Assembly: GCF_013402875.1 (NCBI RefSeq)
Contig: NZ_CP058579.1
Coordinates: 2,418,001-2,482,000 of the forward strand
Length of the DNA: 64,000 nucleotides
DNA from: Halorarum salinum
GTDB lineage: Archaea; Halobacteriota; Halobacteria; Halobacteriales; Haloferacaceae
Direction: 5' to 3'
Shown: positions 1 to 8,647 of the stretch, piece by piece
Layout: the number at the start of each line of letters is the position of its first letter
Position numbering within the stretch: position 1 is the stretch's first letter
Notes under the pieces: model-generated
Databases searched by the model: none
Seen by the model: the letters and a program-made list of their open reading frames with translations, nothing else
Told to the model about the DNA's origin: nothing
Translations under genes and position numbers: made by a program

Positions 1-491
1 TGCTCTCCCGTGCGCGGGAGGACGCGTTTCCGCCCGTCGCGTTCGATCTCTCGGGGCGACCCGCAGAACTCGAGGGGCGCGGCGCCCGCGTCGCGACCGT
101 CGACGCCTGGGTCGAGGCGGCGTCGCTGTTCGTCGTCGGCGAGGTCGCGGCGGAGGCCTACCTGGGCTGTTCCGGCCGCGAGGCGGCCGAGCGGCTACGC
201 GAGCGCGGAGCCGACGGGGTCGCGTCCACCGTCGGCGACGACGGTGCGACGCTGCTCGGCCCGGAGGCCGACCTCGACGTCCCGGCCCTCGACGTCGACG
301 TGGTCGACGAGACGGGCGCGGGGGACGCGTTCGTCGCGGGGCTGATCGACGCCTGGGTGCTCGGGGACGCGTCCGCCGCCGACGCGGGCCGGTTCGCCGC
401 CGCGGCGGCGGGCCTCAACTGCGAGTCCGCGGGCGCTCGTGGGGGTCTCCCGACGCGCGAGGAGGTCGAGGCGGCTCTCGCCGCCCGGTAG
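1..491 (+). CDS. PfkB/ribokinase-family sugar kinase, 3' part
   Basis: The start lies before the window; 162 C-terminal residues are visible, read from base 3. The PfkB signature is present as DETGAGDAFVAGL near residue 100 of the visible part: GAGD forms the anion hole and its Asp is the catalytic base of the family. Upstream residues alternate strands and helices as expected for the ribokinase fold. The family phosphorylates sugars, nucleosides or similar alcohols with ATP in the cytosol; the substrate cannot be read from this fragment. The next gene, convergent on the other strand, is a BtpA-like protein. Confidence 0.85.
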   Translation, partial: LSRAREDAFPPVAFDLSGRPAELEGRGARVATVDAWVEAASLFVVGEVAAEAYLGCSGREAAERLRERGADGVASTVGDDGATLLGPEADLDVPALDVDVVDETGAGDAFVAGLIDAWVLGDASAADAGRFAAAAAGLNCESAGARGGLPTREEVEAALAAR

Positions 492-559
492 CTCCGATCC
501 GCGTCGCCCTCCGACGGTTTTCGACCGTACGCTGGAGTCCGGCCGTTCCCGCGGAGGGC

Positions 560-1366
560 CTACCGATCGGCAGCCTCGACCAGTTCGCGGACGCGGCGTT
601 CGGACACCGGGTTCGCCACCTCGCCGTCCTCCTTCAGCGCCGTGCCGACGACGACGCCGTCCGCGACGGAGAGGACGTCCCCGACCGTTCCCGCGGTGAC
701 GCCGCTTCCGACGAGAATCGGCACGTCCAGCCCGAACTCCTCGCGCGTCTCGACCGCGGCTTCCAGCTCCGACAGGTCCACGCCGTGGCCGGTCCCGGCG
801 CCCGAGACGACCGTCGCGTCGGCGAGGCCGCGTTCGACGGCGTCGGCCATCGACGCGGCCGAACCGTCGCCCGACGCGAGCGGCGCGGAGTGTTTCACGT
901 CGTGGTCGGCGAGGACGCGGAGGTCCGCGTCGATCCGGTCACACAGCCGCAGCGTCTCGTGGGCGCGCCCCTCGAGCACCCCCTGGTCGGTGACCCTGGC
1001 GCCGGTGTGGACGTTCACGCGGACGAACTCGGCATCCGCCGCGGCGGCGACCGAGACGGCGGCGTCGGCATCGTTGCGGAGGACGTTGACGCCGACCGGG
1101 AGGTCGGCGGCCTCGACGACCTCGCGGGTCGCGCGGGTCATCGTCGCGACGACGTGCTTGGGGACGTCGTCGGGGTAGAACGGGACGTCCCCGAAGTTCT
1201 CCACCATGATTCCGTCCACGCCGCCCGCCTCGAGCGCGCGGGCGTCGCGGCGGGCGTCGGCCAGGATCCGCTCGCGGGACCCGCCGTAGTTCGGCGCGCC
1301 GGGCAGCGGCGGGAGATGGACCATCCCGACGATCGGGCGATCGGCGTCGAAGGTGGATTCGAGCAC
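560..1366 (-). CDS. BtpA/SgcQ family protein
   Basis: A 268-residue TIM-barrel-like protein of the BtpA/SgcQ family. The hallmark GMVHLPPLPGAP sits near the N-terminus, followed by DGIMVENFGDVPF and VNVHTGARVTDQG. BtpA was named for a role in photosystem I stability in cyanobacteria; non-photosynthetic members have no settled function. I chose the GTG at 1366 because homologous proteins begin only a few residues before the FDADRP motif. An ATG at 1480 is in frame, but a TATA-like box (1487-1492) lies only about 7 bp before it, which would put that ATG upstream of the expected transcript start. The long leader this choice implies is unexplained. Confidence 0.8.
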   Translation of the reverse strand: MLESTFDADRPIVGMVHLPPLPGAPNYGGSRERILADARRDARALEAGGVDGIMVENFGDVPFYPDDVPKHVVATMTRATREVVEAADLPVGVNVLRNDADAAVSVAAAADAEFVRVNVHTGARVTDQGVLEGRAHETLRLCDRIDADLRVLADHDVKHSAPLASGDGSAASMADAVERGLADATVVSGAGTGHGVDLSELEAAVETREEFGLDVPILVGSGVTAGTVGDVLSVADGVVVGTALKEDGEVANPVSERRVRELVEAADR

Positions 1367-1619
1367 GCTCCACGGTTCCGGCGACGAGGGGTAAAGTCCG
1401 CCGTTCGAGCCGACGTCGGCTCTCGATCGCACATTTCGTCCTTTTGTATACGACGAAAAGACGCTCGCACCGCGACCCATACACTTTATAACGCTATAGG
1501 GATTGTCGAATGGCTTCGCCGGCTCTCGATGGGGCCCCTCCCCGCGAAAACCGACTCGACGCGGCCGCTCGTCGGTTCGAACGGCCGTCGGGAGAACGTC
1601 GGACGAGTCCGCCCCGGGG

Positions 1620-2525
1620 TCAGTCGGCGCCGGCGCCGATCGCCGTCTCGACGCCCCTGGTGAGGTCGCGTTTCAGTTCCTCCGTCGGTCCGGTGGCCTC
1701 GGCCTCGTTCTCCAGTAACACGGTCTCGCTCGGGAACAGGTGTTCGCCGAGCACGAGTCCGTGGTCGCGGGCGGTGCCGCCGGTCACCGTGAGGTAGACG
1801 CCGAGGCCGGCCTCGGCGACGGCCGCCTCCTCGTCGACGCCGGCGTCGGGGTAGACGAACTCCACGCCGTCGAGCGTCTCCGTCCCGAGGACGGCCCGGA
1901 CGAGGCGCTCGTAGCGCGGGGAGATACAGAGCGGCCCCTCGTACTCCGCGACGAACGAGCGGTCGAGGCTGGTGCCGGCCGGGAGCGTCTCGGGGCGGGC
2001 CATCAGCGTGTGGTGGACCGTGTCCCCGAGCCCGGTCGCCACGCGGACGTCCGTGTCGCGCGGGTCGATGCGCGCGTTCACGTCTCCGAGGCCGGCGACG
2101 CCGTCGGCCCTGAGCTGAACGACCTCCTCGAGCACGAGGTCCGCCGAGTCCACGCCGAGCGCGAACTCGTGGGTCCGCAGCGCGCGGAACGGCTCCTCGC
2201 GCCCGACGAGTCGGACCCGCGCCCCGTCGACCGCGAGTTCCGCGCTGTCGAAGACGACCCGGCGGGGGTGGCCCTCGCGGTCGTCGCGGACGAGCGTGTA
2301 CTCCGGGCCGCCGTCGTGGGGCTCGCTGTGGGCTGCGAGCCGTTCGTACACCCCGGACTCGGCGGAACCGTTCCCCTTCGTGATCGCCTTCTCGTAGCGG
2401 AGCGTCGAGGAAACGTCGTCGGCCAGCGCGGCCGCCGCCGGCCCGCCGACGGCCGCGAACCGTTCGAGGGTCGCCTCCAGCGGCCGTCCCTTCCGCGGTA
2501 CGGCGACGGCTACCGTCTCGGTCAT
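1620..2525 (-). CDS. HisG-like (ATP phosphoribosyltransferase-related) protein
   Basis: A 301-residue protein that reads like a diverged HisG. It opens with VAVPRKGRPLEATLERF, as HisG opens with a strand and the xPKKG/NKGR motif. Near the C-terminus it has GVYLTVTGGTARDHGLVLGE then PSETVLLEN, matching the HisG pattern D-I-V-x-T-G-x-T-L-x-x-N-G-L...PSxAxLI. The canonical ETGTTL phosphate loop is altered to VTGGTA, so normal HisG catalysis is doubtful. It is not next to other his genes. It may be a regulatory or repurposed periplasmic-binding-like domain. Start ATG at 2525. Confidence 0.55.
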   Translation of the reverse strand: MTETVAVAVPRKGRPLEATLERFAAVGGPAAAALADDVSSTLRYEKAITKGNGSAESGVYERLAAHSEPHDGGPEYTLVRDDREGHPRRVVFDSAELAVDGARVRLVGREEPFRALRTHEFALGVDSADLVLEEVVQLRADGVAGLGDVNARIDPRDTDVRVATGLGDTVHHTLMARPETLPAGTSLDRSFVAEYEGPLCISPRYERLVRAVLGTETLDGVEFVYPDAGVDEEAAVAEAGLGVYLTVTGGTARDHGLVLGEHLFPSETVLLENEAEATGPTEELKRDLTRGVETAIGAGAD

Positions 2526-2571
2526 TGTCGAGCGCACGGGTCCCGGCGTCAAAAGCGGCGCGTTTCGGGCG

Positions 2572-4188
2572 TTACTCCCCTGATCCGTTTCCGTCCGCCG
2601 TCCCTCCGGCGGCGGCGCCGCCCGGGCCGAAGACGGAGGAGAGCCGATCGCGGAACTCCTCGAACTCCTCGAGTTCCGTCCTGACCTCGGCGAGTTCGGC
2701 GCGAAGTTCGCCCACCTCGCCGTCGACCGTCGCCGAGAGCGACTCGACGTCGTCCTCGAGGTCGACCATCCCCTCGCGGACCGACGCGACCGCGTCGTCC
2801 TCCGCGGCCACCTCGCCCGCCAGTTCCTCGACCTCCGAGCGGAGCTCCGCGATCGACGCCTCCAGCCCCTCGGCCGTCTCCGTCACCTCGTCGGTCACGC
2901 CGTCGACCGTGCCCCGCACGTCCGCGACGTCGTCCGCGAGGTCGGCCCGTTCGTCGTCGGCCGCGGCGAGGTCGGCCTCGACGGCGTCGAGCGCGTCGCG
3001 GACCTCGGTGACGTCGGCGCGGAGCCCCTCGATGAGTTCGTCGGCGGTGCCGTTCTCGTCGACGAACTCCTCCAGCGCGTCGGTGTACGCGCCGAGGTCC
3101 TCGACGCTCGACTGGAGGCGGGAGATCCGGGCGTCGACGCTCGTGGAGTGGTCCAGTTCGAGTTCGCGCTTCAGCAGTTCGCGGTCCTCTGCGGACACCT
3201 CGCCCTCCCGGAGTTCGGTCGCCAGCGCCTCGGCGACGCTCCCGCCGCCGGGCGCACCCGCTCCGGCCGGCGCCGGCTCCGACTCGGCCTCGCTCGCGTC
3301 GGGCACGAGTTCGGCCCCGTCCGCGTCGGCCGCACCCGCGACGTCGGCTCCCCCGGCCGCGCCCGCATCCAGGTCGGCCGCACCGGCGTCCTCGTCGACG
3401 GCGAGGGGGTCCGCCGGTTCGCTCGCGGCCGCGTCGGCCGGTCGCTCCCCCCCGTCGCTCCCGTCGTCCGCGGGCGTCCCCTCGTCGACGCCGAGGGGGT
3501 CGCCGAGCGCCTCCGCGACGGCGTCGTCGTCCGGCCCGTCAGCCGGGTCCTCGTCGGCGACCGTATCGTCCCCGAGGTCGTCGTTCACCGGTTCACCGTC
3601 TCCGGGTTCGTCGTCCGTCAGTCCGAGATCCTCCTCGGCGGCCGCGAGGTCGAGGGCGCCACCGGCCGGTTCCTCCGCCGACGGTTCGCCGGTCTGCTCC
3701 TCGACGGCCGGCTCGCCGTCGTCGCCGGGGATGGACTCCCGTTCGCCCGAGAGCACGTCCCGGACCACCTGCGAGGAGTCCTCGCCGATCACGTCGGCGA
3801 CGTCCCCGACCGGGTCGGCGTCCTCGGCGACCTCCTCGACGGCCGGTTCGCCGAGGAACGTCGCCCCGCGGCTCGGGTCGTCGGTCCGGATGCCGTACAC
3901 CGTCGTCACTTCCTCCCCCGGTTCCAGACGGCGCCGGTACTCGACGCGGTGGTCCTGGTAGGCCGTCCAGTGTTCGGACTCGTACTCCGGGTGGAAGCCG
4001 ACCCGGTCCATCGGGAAGTCCTCCGGGATGTCGTCGACGAGCCTGAACTCGGCCGGGTCGTCCCGCTCCGTCCGGATGGTGAACGCGACGGCGGGCACGG
4101 GGAACTCGTCGGCCGTGAATCGTTTCTCGACGGTGACGCCGTCGCCCTCGACGACGACTTGCTCCTCGATGTCGGACCCCTGAGTCAT
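2572..4188 (-). CDS. Haloarchaeal coiled-coil protein, function unknown
   Basis: A 538-residue, extremely acidic protein in three parts. Residues 1-130 form a folded-looking domain (VEKRFTADEFPVPAVAFTI, then HRVEYRRRLEPGEEVTTVYG). Residues about 130-330 are low-complexity Asp/Glu/Pro/Ala. Residues about 330-520 are heptad-rich coiled coil (repeats of LRADVTEVRDALDAVEADL type). A short Gly-rich tail ends it. No membrane segment is visible. A TATA-like box at 4212-4218, 24-30 bp upstream, supports the ATG at 4188 and a leaderless mRNA. Scaffold or chromosome-associated roles are possible, but nothing in the sequence decides this. Confidence 0.75.
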   Translation of the reverse strand: MTQGSDIEEQVVVEGDGVTVEKRFTADEFPVPAVAFTIRTERDDPAEFRLVDDIPEDFPMDRVGFHPEYESEHWTAYQDHRVEYRRRLEPGEEVTTVYGIRTDDPSRGATFLGEPAVEEVAEDADPVGDVADVIGEDSSQVVRDVLSGERESIPGDDGEPAVEEQTGEPSAEEPAGGALDLAAAEEDLGLTDDEPGDGEPVNDDLGDDTVADEDPADGPDDDAVAEALGDPLGVDEGTPADDGSDGGERPADAAASEPADPLAVDEDAGAADLDAGAAGGADVAGAADADGAELVPDASEAESEPAPAGAGAPGGGSVAEALATELREGEVSAEDRELLKRELELDHSTSVDARISRLQSSVEDLGAYTDALEEFVDENGTADELIEGLRADVTEVRDALDAVEADLAAADDERADLADDVADVRGTVDGVTDEVTETAEGLEASIAELRSEVEELAGEVAAEDDAVASVREGMVDLEDDVESLSATVDGEVGELRAELAEVRTELEEFEEFRDRLSSVFGPGGAAAGGTADGNGSGE

Positions 4189-4262
4189 GGATACACCCTC
4201 CCGGAGGTGGCATAAAAACCCCACGGGCCGATTCTCAGGCTCGAAGTCGCCGGCCGGCGGCC

Positions 4263-4709
4263 CTACTCGGTGACGACGGTCACGGGAACCGTTGCGTCGA
4301 GGACGACCCGCTGGGTGTCGTCCCCGAACAGCGCCTTCCCGGTCGGCGAGCGCTTGTCGCCCGTGATGAAGATGTGGTCACACCCGCGGCGTTCGGCCTC
4401 CGTGAGTACGGTCTCGGCCCGGTCGCCGACGCTCCCGACCGCGTCGTACTCCACGTCGATGTCCTCGAGCACCTCCCGGCCGACGTCTGCGGCGTAGCTC
4501 CGGGCGCCCTCGACGGCCTGGCCGACGCTGTAGGCGGAGCCGGCGCCCGTGACCCTCGCGAGCTCCTCACGGCGGTCGTCGTACTCCTCCTCGTCGGTGA
4601 CGTGGATGAGCGTCAGCCTCGCGCCGACGCCCGCCGCGAGTTCGCCCGCCTCGCGGACGAGTTTCTTCGCCGACTCCGTCGGACCGACGACCGCGAGCGC
4701 GTGTTCCAT
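4263..4709 (-). CDS. Universal stress protein, UspA family
   Basis: A 148-residue single-domain UspA protein. The N-terminal strand HALAVVGPTESAKKLVREA and the C-terminal nucleotide-binding stretch GDKRSPTGKALFGDDTQRVV match the ATP-binding G-x2-G-x9-G(S/T) type motif, although the final Ser/Thr is replaced (GDDTQ). Family members bind ATP/AMP and modulate stress tolerance; haloarchaea carry many paralogues. It stands alone between unrelated genes. Start ATG at 4709. Confidence 0.9.
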   Translation of the reverse strand: MEHALAVVGPTESAKKLVREAGELAAGVGARLTLIHVTDEEEYDDRREELARVTGAGSAYSVGQAVEGARSYAADVGREVLEDIDVEYDAVGSVGDRAETVLTEAERRGCDHIFITGDKRSPTGKALFGDDTQRVVLDATVPVTVVTE

Positions 4710-4798
4710 GCCCCCCGAATCGAGGGGTCGGCCCAAAAATCCCGCGGCTGGAGGGGTTCTCCCGAAACGTCTTGGTCACGCCCCGGGGACGAACCGAC

Positions 4799-5419
4799 GT
4801 GAAACGAGTCTCGATCGGGGAGGCGAATCGAACCCTCCCGGGCGACGGCGTCTACCGACGCGGGCTCTCGGGGACGCTCGGGACGACCGACGTCGCGATC
4901 AATCGGTACCGGATCGCCCCGGACGAGGGGTTCCCCGGCGGCCTCCACGCCCACCCGGACCAGGAGGAGGTGTTCGTCGTCCTCGAGGGTGAGGCGACCT
5001 TCGAGACCTGGGTGCCGCGAGGCGAGGGGTCCGGAGCGGACGGCGACGTACCGGGCGGGGCCGACGAGGTCGCCGTCGCGGCGGGCGAGGCGGCCAGGTT
5101 CGCCCCGGGCGAGTTCCAGTCCGGACGGAACGAGGCCGATTCCGACCTCGTGGCGCTCGCCGTCGGGGCGCCCCGCGACGGCGGGGACGTGCGACTCCCC
5201 CTGCCGTGTCCCGACTGCGGCCACGGGGACGTCCGCCTGGACGCCGGCGGGGAGGAGTTCACGTTCATCTGCCCGGACTGCTCGGCCGAACGCGTCCCGG
5301 CGCCGTGTCCCGACTGCGGGCACGACGACCTGCGGGCGACGCTATCCGAACGGGACCGGCCCGTCGCCCGCTGCTGGGGGTGCGGGGCGGAGTTCGAGTC
5401 GGCCCCGGTTCGCGACTGA
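4799..5419 (+). CDS. Cupin domain fused to two C-terminal zinc ribbons
   Basis: A 206-residue protein. Residues about 35-130 carry a cupin: GGLHAHPDQEEVFVVLEGEA supplies the HxH...E metal-binding set of cupin motif 1. Residues about 135-200 carry four CxxC knuckles (CPDC, CPDC, CPDC, CWGC), enough for two zinc ribbons. The fusion suggests the cupin acts on or senses something bound by nucleic-acid- or protein-binding zinc ribbons; a role in regulation is inference. I chose GTG at 4799 (VKRVSIGEAN), because the upstream in-frame ATG at 4772 adds only unconserved-looking residues. Confidence 0.75.
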   Translation: MKRVSIGEANRTLPGDGVYRRGLSGTLGTTDVAINRYRIAPDEGFPGGLHAHPDQEEVFVVLEGEATFETWVPRGEGSGADGDVPGGADEVAVAAGEAARFAPGEFQSGRNEADSDLVALAVGAPRDGGDVRLPLPCPDCGHGDVRLDAGGEEFTFICPDCSAERVPAPCPDCGHDDLRATLSERDRPVARCWGCGAEFESAPVRD

Positions 5420-5531
5420 CGCCGACCGTCCGACGTCGCGGCCGACGACGAGCGGGCCGACGGGTCCGAGGCCACAGTCCTGCGAACGTGGAACGGATAC
5501 CGCGATCGTCGGGAACGGTTGCCTCGAAGTC

Positions 5532-6371
5532 CTACAGTTCGACCCGATCGCCGATCTCCACGACCTCCAGTCGCTCCGGGTACTCGAAGCTCCGGACGTG
5601 CTCGTGGAGCGCGGTCGGGTCCGCGGTCAGCCCCTTCCACATGTCCCAGTGGCTCGGCAGCATCCGCGTCGCCTCCAGGGCGCTGGCGACCGCGACCGCC
5701 TCGTTCTCGTCGCTGTACCACTTCGTCACGGTGGGCTCGCTCGTCTCCTTGTCGTCGATGCGCCCGACCGAACCGAACGCGACGACCGCGAGGTCGACGT
5801 CGTACTCCCGCGCCACCTCGGCGAAGCCGTCGTGGGGCTTCGTATCGCCGCCGTGGAACACGGTTCCGGCGTCGTGCTGGACGACGTACCCGACCGGATG
5901 ACTCGCGTCGGGGTCGTTCACCCCGACCACGTCGACGTCGAACTCGCCGATCGTGACGGCGTCGCCCTCCGACACCTCGACGAACTGGTCGTCGGTCACG
6001 TCCCACTCCTCGGTCCACGCCTCCTCCTCGCGGGCGACCGCCAACGAGTCGTCGGGCGCGTACAGCGACGCGCCGGTGTTCGACAGGACGGGCGCCTGCG
6101 ACGGGCCGTGGACGTGGTCGGTGTGCTCGTGGGTCGCCAGCACGGCGTCGGCGGCGGTCACGTCGGCGGGGTCGAACGGCACCGGCACCATCCGGACGGT
6201 CCGGGGCGGGTCGCCGGTGCCGAGGTAGGGGTCGATCCAGAGCGTCGTCCCGTCGCTCCCCTTCAGGGCGAAGCCGTTGCAGCCGAGATACCACAGCGAG
6301 ACGCCCTCGGGGTCCGCCGACTCGACGGCGCGCGGGAGCCAGTCGCCCCAGTCGGAGGTGGTCTCCGTCAT
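5532..6371 (-). CDS. MBL-fold metal-dependent hydrolase (UlaG-like)
   Basis: A 279-residue metallo-beta-lactamase-fold hydrolase. The metal motif is ATHEHTDHVHG (HxHxDH). A second conserved segment, HDAGTVFHGGDTKPHDGF, supplies the downstream Asp, and LPSHWDMW near the C-terminus supplies a late His. The architecture resembles UlaG-like L-ascorbate-6-phosphate lactonases, but in archaea these are mostly uncharacterised hydrolases. Start ATG at 6371. The 264 bp upstream, before the sirtuin gene, hold no gene I can support. Confidence 0.85.
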   Translation of the reverse strand: MTETTSDWGDWLPRAVESADPEGVSLWYLGCNGFALKGSDGTTLWIDPYLGTGDPPRTVRMVPVPFDPADVTAADAVLATHEHTDHVHGPSQAPVLSNTGASLYAPDDSLAVAREEEAWTEEWDVTDDQFVEVSEGDAVTIGEFDVDVVGVNDPDASHPVGYVVQHDAGTVFHGGDTKPHDGFAEVAREYDVDLAVVAFGSVGRIDDKETSEPTVTKWYSDENEAVAVASALEATRMLPSHWDMWKGLTADPTALHEHVRSFEYPERLEVVEIGDRVEL

Positions 6372-6650
6372 GGGTCGACCCTCCACGGCGGGGGACTAAG
6401 CGTTGTCCACTCCGGGCGGTTCACGGGGGTCGATCGAACCCGGCCGAGCCGCCCGTCGGCCCCTGCTTGCCATATCCGGCCCGAACGACACGTCCGATGG
6501 CGACGACGGGCAGGTATGCAGCAACGCAGACCGACCGCCGACTTCGAGTCAATGCGCCGCCTGCGTCCCCCCGTTCGACGGCCGGACGGCCGGGTCGCTC
6601 CAGCCCTGACCCCCGAACCCGTTTTCCCCCTCCGTTCCCACGCCGCTCCC

Positions 6651-7412
6651 ATGGACGAGGAGACGATGGGCCGGCTTCGGTCGCTCGCGGCCGACCTCCG
6701 CGCCGCCGCCGCCGGGGTCGCGCTCACCGGCGCCGGAACGAGCGCGGCCTCCGGCGTCCCGACGTTCCGCGGCGAGGACGGCGTCTGGGGGTCGGCGTTC
6801 GACCCCGACGACTTCCACCACGACCGGTTCCGCCGCGATCCTGCCGGCTTCTGGGAGGACCGCCTCGACCTCCACCGGGCGATGTACGCCGCGGACCCGG
6901 AGCCGAACGCCGCCCACCGCGCGCTCGCGTCGCTGGAGTCGGACGGTCACCTCGGCGCGGTCCTCACGCAGAACACCGACGGACTCCACGCCGAGGCAGG
7001 AAGCACGGTCGTCGAACTCCACGGCGCCGCCCGGCGGGTCGTCTGTTCGGACTGCGGGCGACGGTCCGACGCGGCACCGGCCCGCGAGCGGGCGGCGGAC
7101 GGCGAACTCCCGCCGCGGTGCGGCTCTTGCGACGGGGTCCTGAAGCCCGACGTGGTCCTCTTCGGGGAGCGGCTCCCCCGGGAGGCGTTCGCGGAGGCCC
7201 GCCGGCTCGCGAGCTGCGCGGACGTCCTCCTCGCGGTCGGCTCCTCGCTCACGGTCGAGCCGGCCGCGTCGCTCTCGACGGCGGGGGAGGGGACGCTCGC
7301 GGTCGTGAACTTCGACCCGACGCCGTACGACGACCGCGCGGCGTACGTGTTCCGCGAGGATGTGACCGAGGCGCTCCCGGAACTGGCCGCGCTGGTGCGT
7401 GGGGACGGGTGA
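6651..7412 (+). CDS. Sir2 family NAD-dependent protein deacylase
   Basis: A 253-residue sirtuin. In order: GAGTSAASGVPTFRG (NAD-binding GAGxSxxSGIPxFR), TQNTDGLHAEAGS (NTDGLHxxAG), the catalytic-His region ELHGAARRVVC, a four-Cys zinc module CSDC...CGSC, and KPDVVLFGE. All parts needed for NAD-dependent deacetylation or deacylation of lysines are present. Targets in haloarchaea are not established. A weak T-rich box about 26 bp upstream (6621-6625) and lack of an SD sequence fit a leaderless start at the ATG at 6651. Confidence 0.92.
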   Translation: MDEETMGRLRSLAADLRAAAAGVALTGAGTSAASGVPTFRGEDGVWGSAFDPDDFHHDRFRRDPAGFWEDRLDLHRAMYAADPEPNAAHRALASLESDGHLGAVLTQNTDGLHAEAGSTVVELHGAARRVVCSDCGRRSDAAPARERAADGELPPRCGSCDGVLKPDVVLFGERLPREAFAEARRLASCADVLLAVGSSLTVEPAASLSTAGEGTLAVVNFDPTPYDDRAAYVFREDVTEALPELAALVRGDG

Positions 7413-7471
7413 ACGGGGGAGTCCGACGGACCGGGGGCGCCTGACGGACCGGTCCGGTCCGGTCCGCACCG

Positions 7472-8041
7472 TCACCCGCGCCAGGACTCGTAGATGAACT
7501 TCCCGACGATGCCGGTCCCGAACAGCGTCGCGACGCCCGTTAGGAAGTCCCCGAGGACGGGGACGGCCGCCGGGATCGCCATCGCGACCGCCCCGACGAC
7601 CGCGACCCTCCCCGACGGGTCGCCGCGCCCGTCGGTCAGGGCCGCGCCGACCGTGACGACCGTGACCGCCGTGCCGACGATTCCGACCGGGACGAGCAGC
7701 AGGAGGCCGGGGATCGCGACGACGAGGCCGATGATCGTGAACGCGAGCAGGACGAGCGCGACGGGAACCGCGATCGTGACCAGCAGCCCCCACCCGAACG
7801 CGGCGAGGGGGTCAGAGCGGATCGCGCCGCTCGTCTCCGCGGCGTACCGCGGCCCGAGCGCGACGAGCGCGCCGCCGAGCATCAGGTAGACGACCAGCGA
7901 GACGACGAACCGGATCCCGAGCCTCGCTCCGATCCCCAGCTCCGAGCCGGGTGACTGTGCGGCTGCCGTGCCGACGGCGCCGAGAAGCGAGAGCGCGAGG
8001 AGTGCGCCGCTCGCCCCGGCGAATCCGCGCGTGGAGGGCAT
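7472..8041 (-). CDS. Haloarchaeal membrane protein with signal peptide
   Basis: A 189-residue membrane protein. An N-terminal signal-like segment (GALLALSLLGAVGTAAAQ, residues about 11-29) is followed by about four hydrophobic segments (near 43-63, 82-108, 108-135 and 148-170) and a short charged tail, KFIYESWRG. It resembles bacterial polymer-forming-cytoskeleton-associated membrane proteins only in general layout. No catalytic motif is seen and the function is unknown. It diverges from the LOG-like gene at 8149. Confidence 0.7.
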   Translation of the reverse strand: MPSTRGFAGASGALLALSLLGAVGTAAAQSPGSELGIGARLGIRFVVSLVVYLMLGGALVALGPRYAAETSGAIRSDPLAAFGWGLLVTIAVPVALVLLAFTIIGLVVAIPGLLLLVPVGIVGTAVTVVTVGAALTDGRGDPSGRVAVVGAVAMAIPAAVPVLGDFLTGVATLFGTGIVGKFIYESWRG

Positions 8042-8148
8042 CGATTCCGTGCTCGGTGGGGTGCGGGATACCGTTTCCGGTACGCTCGCGGGCCGCCCCG
8101 TCCGTCGACGACCGGCAGGTCGAAGTCCACGCCCCCCGCCGTAGGTCC

Positions 8149-8598
8149 ATGCGCGTCAGCGTCGTCGGCGGCGGACGGATCGGCTCGGGGACGGCGGCCG
8201 TCGCGGAGGAACTCGGTCGGCTGCTCGGGGAGCGGGGCCACACGCTCGTCTGTGGCGGCCGCGGCGGCGTCATGCGCGCGTCCTGCCGCGGCGCGCGCGG
8301 GGCGGGCGCCGAGACGGTCGGCATCCTCCCGTCGACCGATCCGACCGAGGCGAACGAGCACGTCTCCGTGCCGGTGGCGACGGGGCTGGGCCACGCGCGG
8401 AACGCGCTGGTGCCGCTGAACGGCGACGCCGTCGTCGCGGTCGCCGGGGGTCCGGGAACGCTCTCCGAGATCGGCTTCGCGCTCGTGTACGGCCGGCCGG
8501 TCGCGGGGCTGGCGACCCACGAGGTCGACGGCGTCGAGCCGTGCGACTCGCCGGCGGCGGCGGTCGAGCACGTGGAGCGGGCGGTGGACGAACGATGA
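8149..8598 (+). CDS. TIGR00725/LOG-like Rossmann-fold protein
   Basis: A 149-residue protein with the lysine-decarboxylase-like (LOG) fold. VVGGGRIGSGTAAVAEELG forms the first strand/loop; GGRGGVMRASCRGA and AVAGGPGTLSEIGFAL match the family motifs GGxxGxMxa and GGxGTxxE. LOG proteins cleave the ribose phosphate from cytokinin-type or other nucleotides; the archaeal TIGR00725 members have no demonstrated substrate. Start ATG at 8149. Confidence 0.8.
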   Translation: MRVSVVGGGRIGSGTAAVAEELGRLLGERGHTLVCGGRGGVMRASCRGARGAGAETVGILPSTDPTEANEHVSVPVATGLGHARNALVPLNGDAVVAVAGGPGTLSEIGFALVYGRPVAGLATHEVDGVEPCDSPAAAVEHVERAVDER

Positions 8599-8647
8599 GC
8601 GGAACGGGAGTGTAAACGGGGACGAACGCGGGCGGTGCGTCCGGTGG

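Noticed and set aside
1367-1480. N-terminal extension of the BtpA-like gene to ATG 1480
   Set aside because: The added residues look unlike the family, and the TATA-like box at 1487-1492 is too close to serve that ATG.
2525-3961. Ser/Ala-rich frame of 478 codons antisense to the coiled-coil gene
   Set aside because: The Ser runs are the reverse reading of Asp/Glu codons in the acidic protein; no independent start or promoter.
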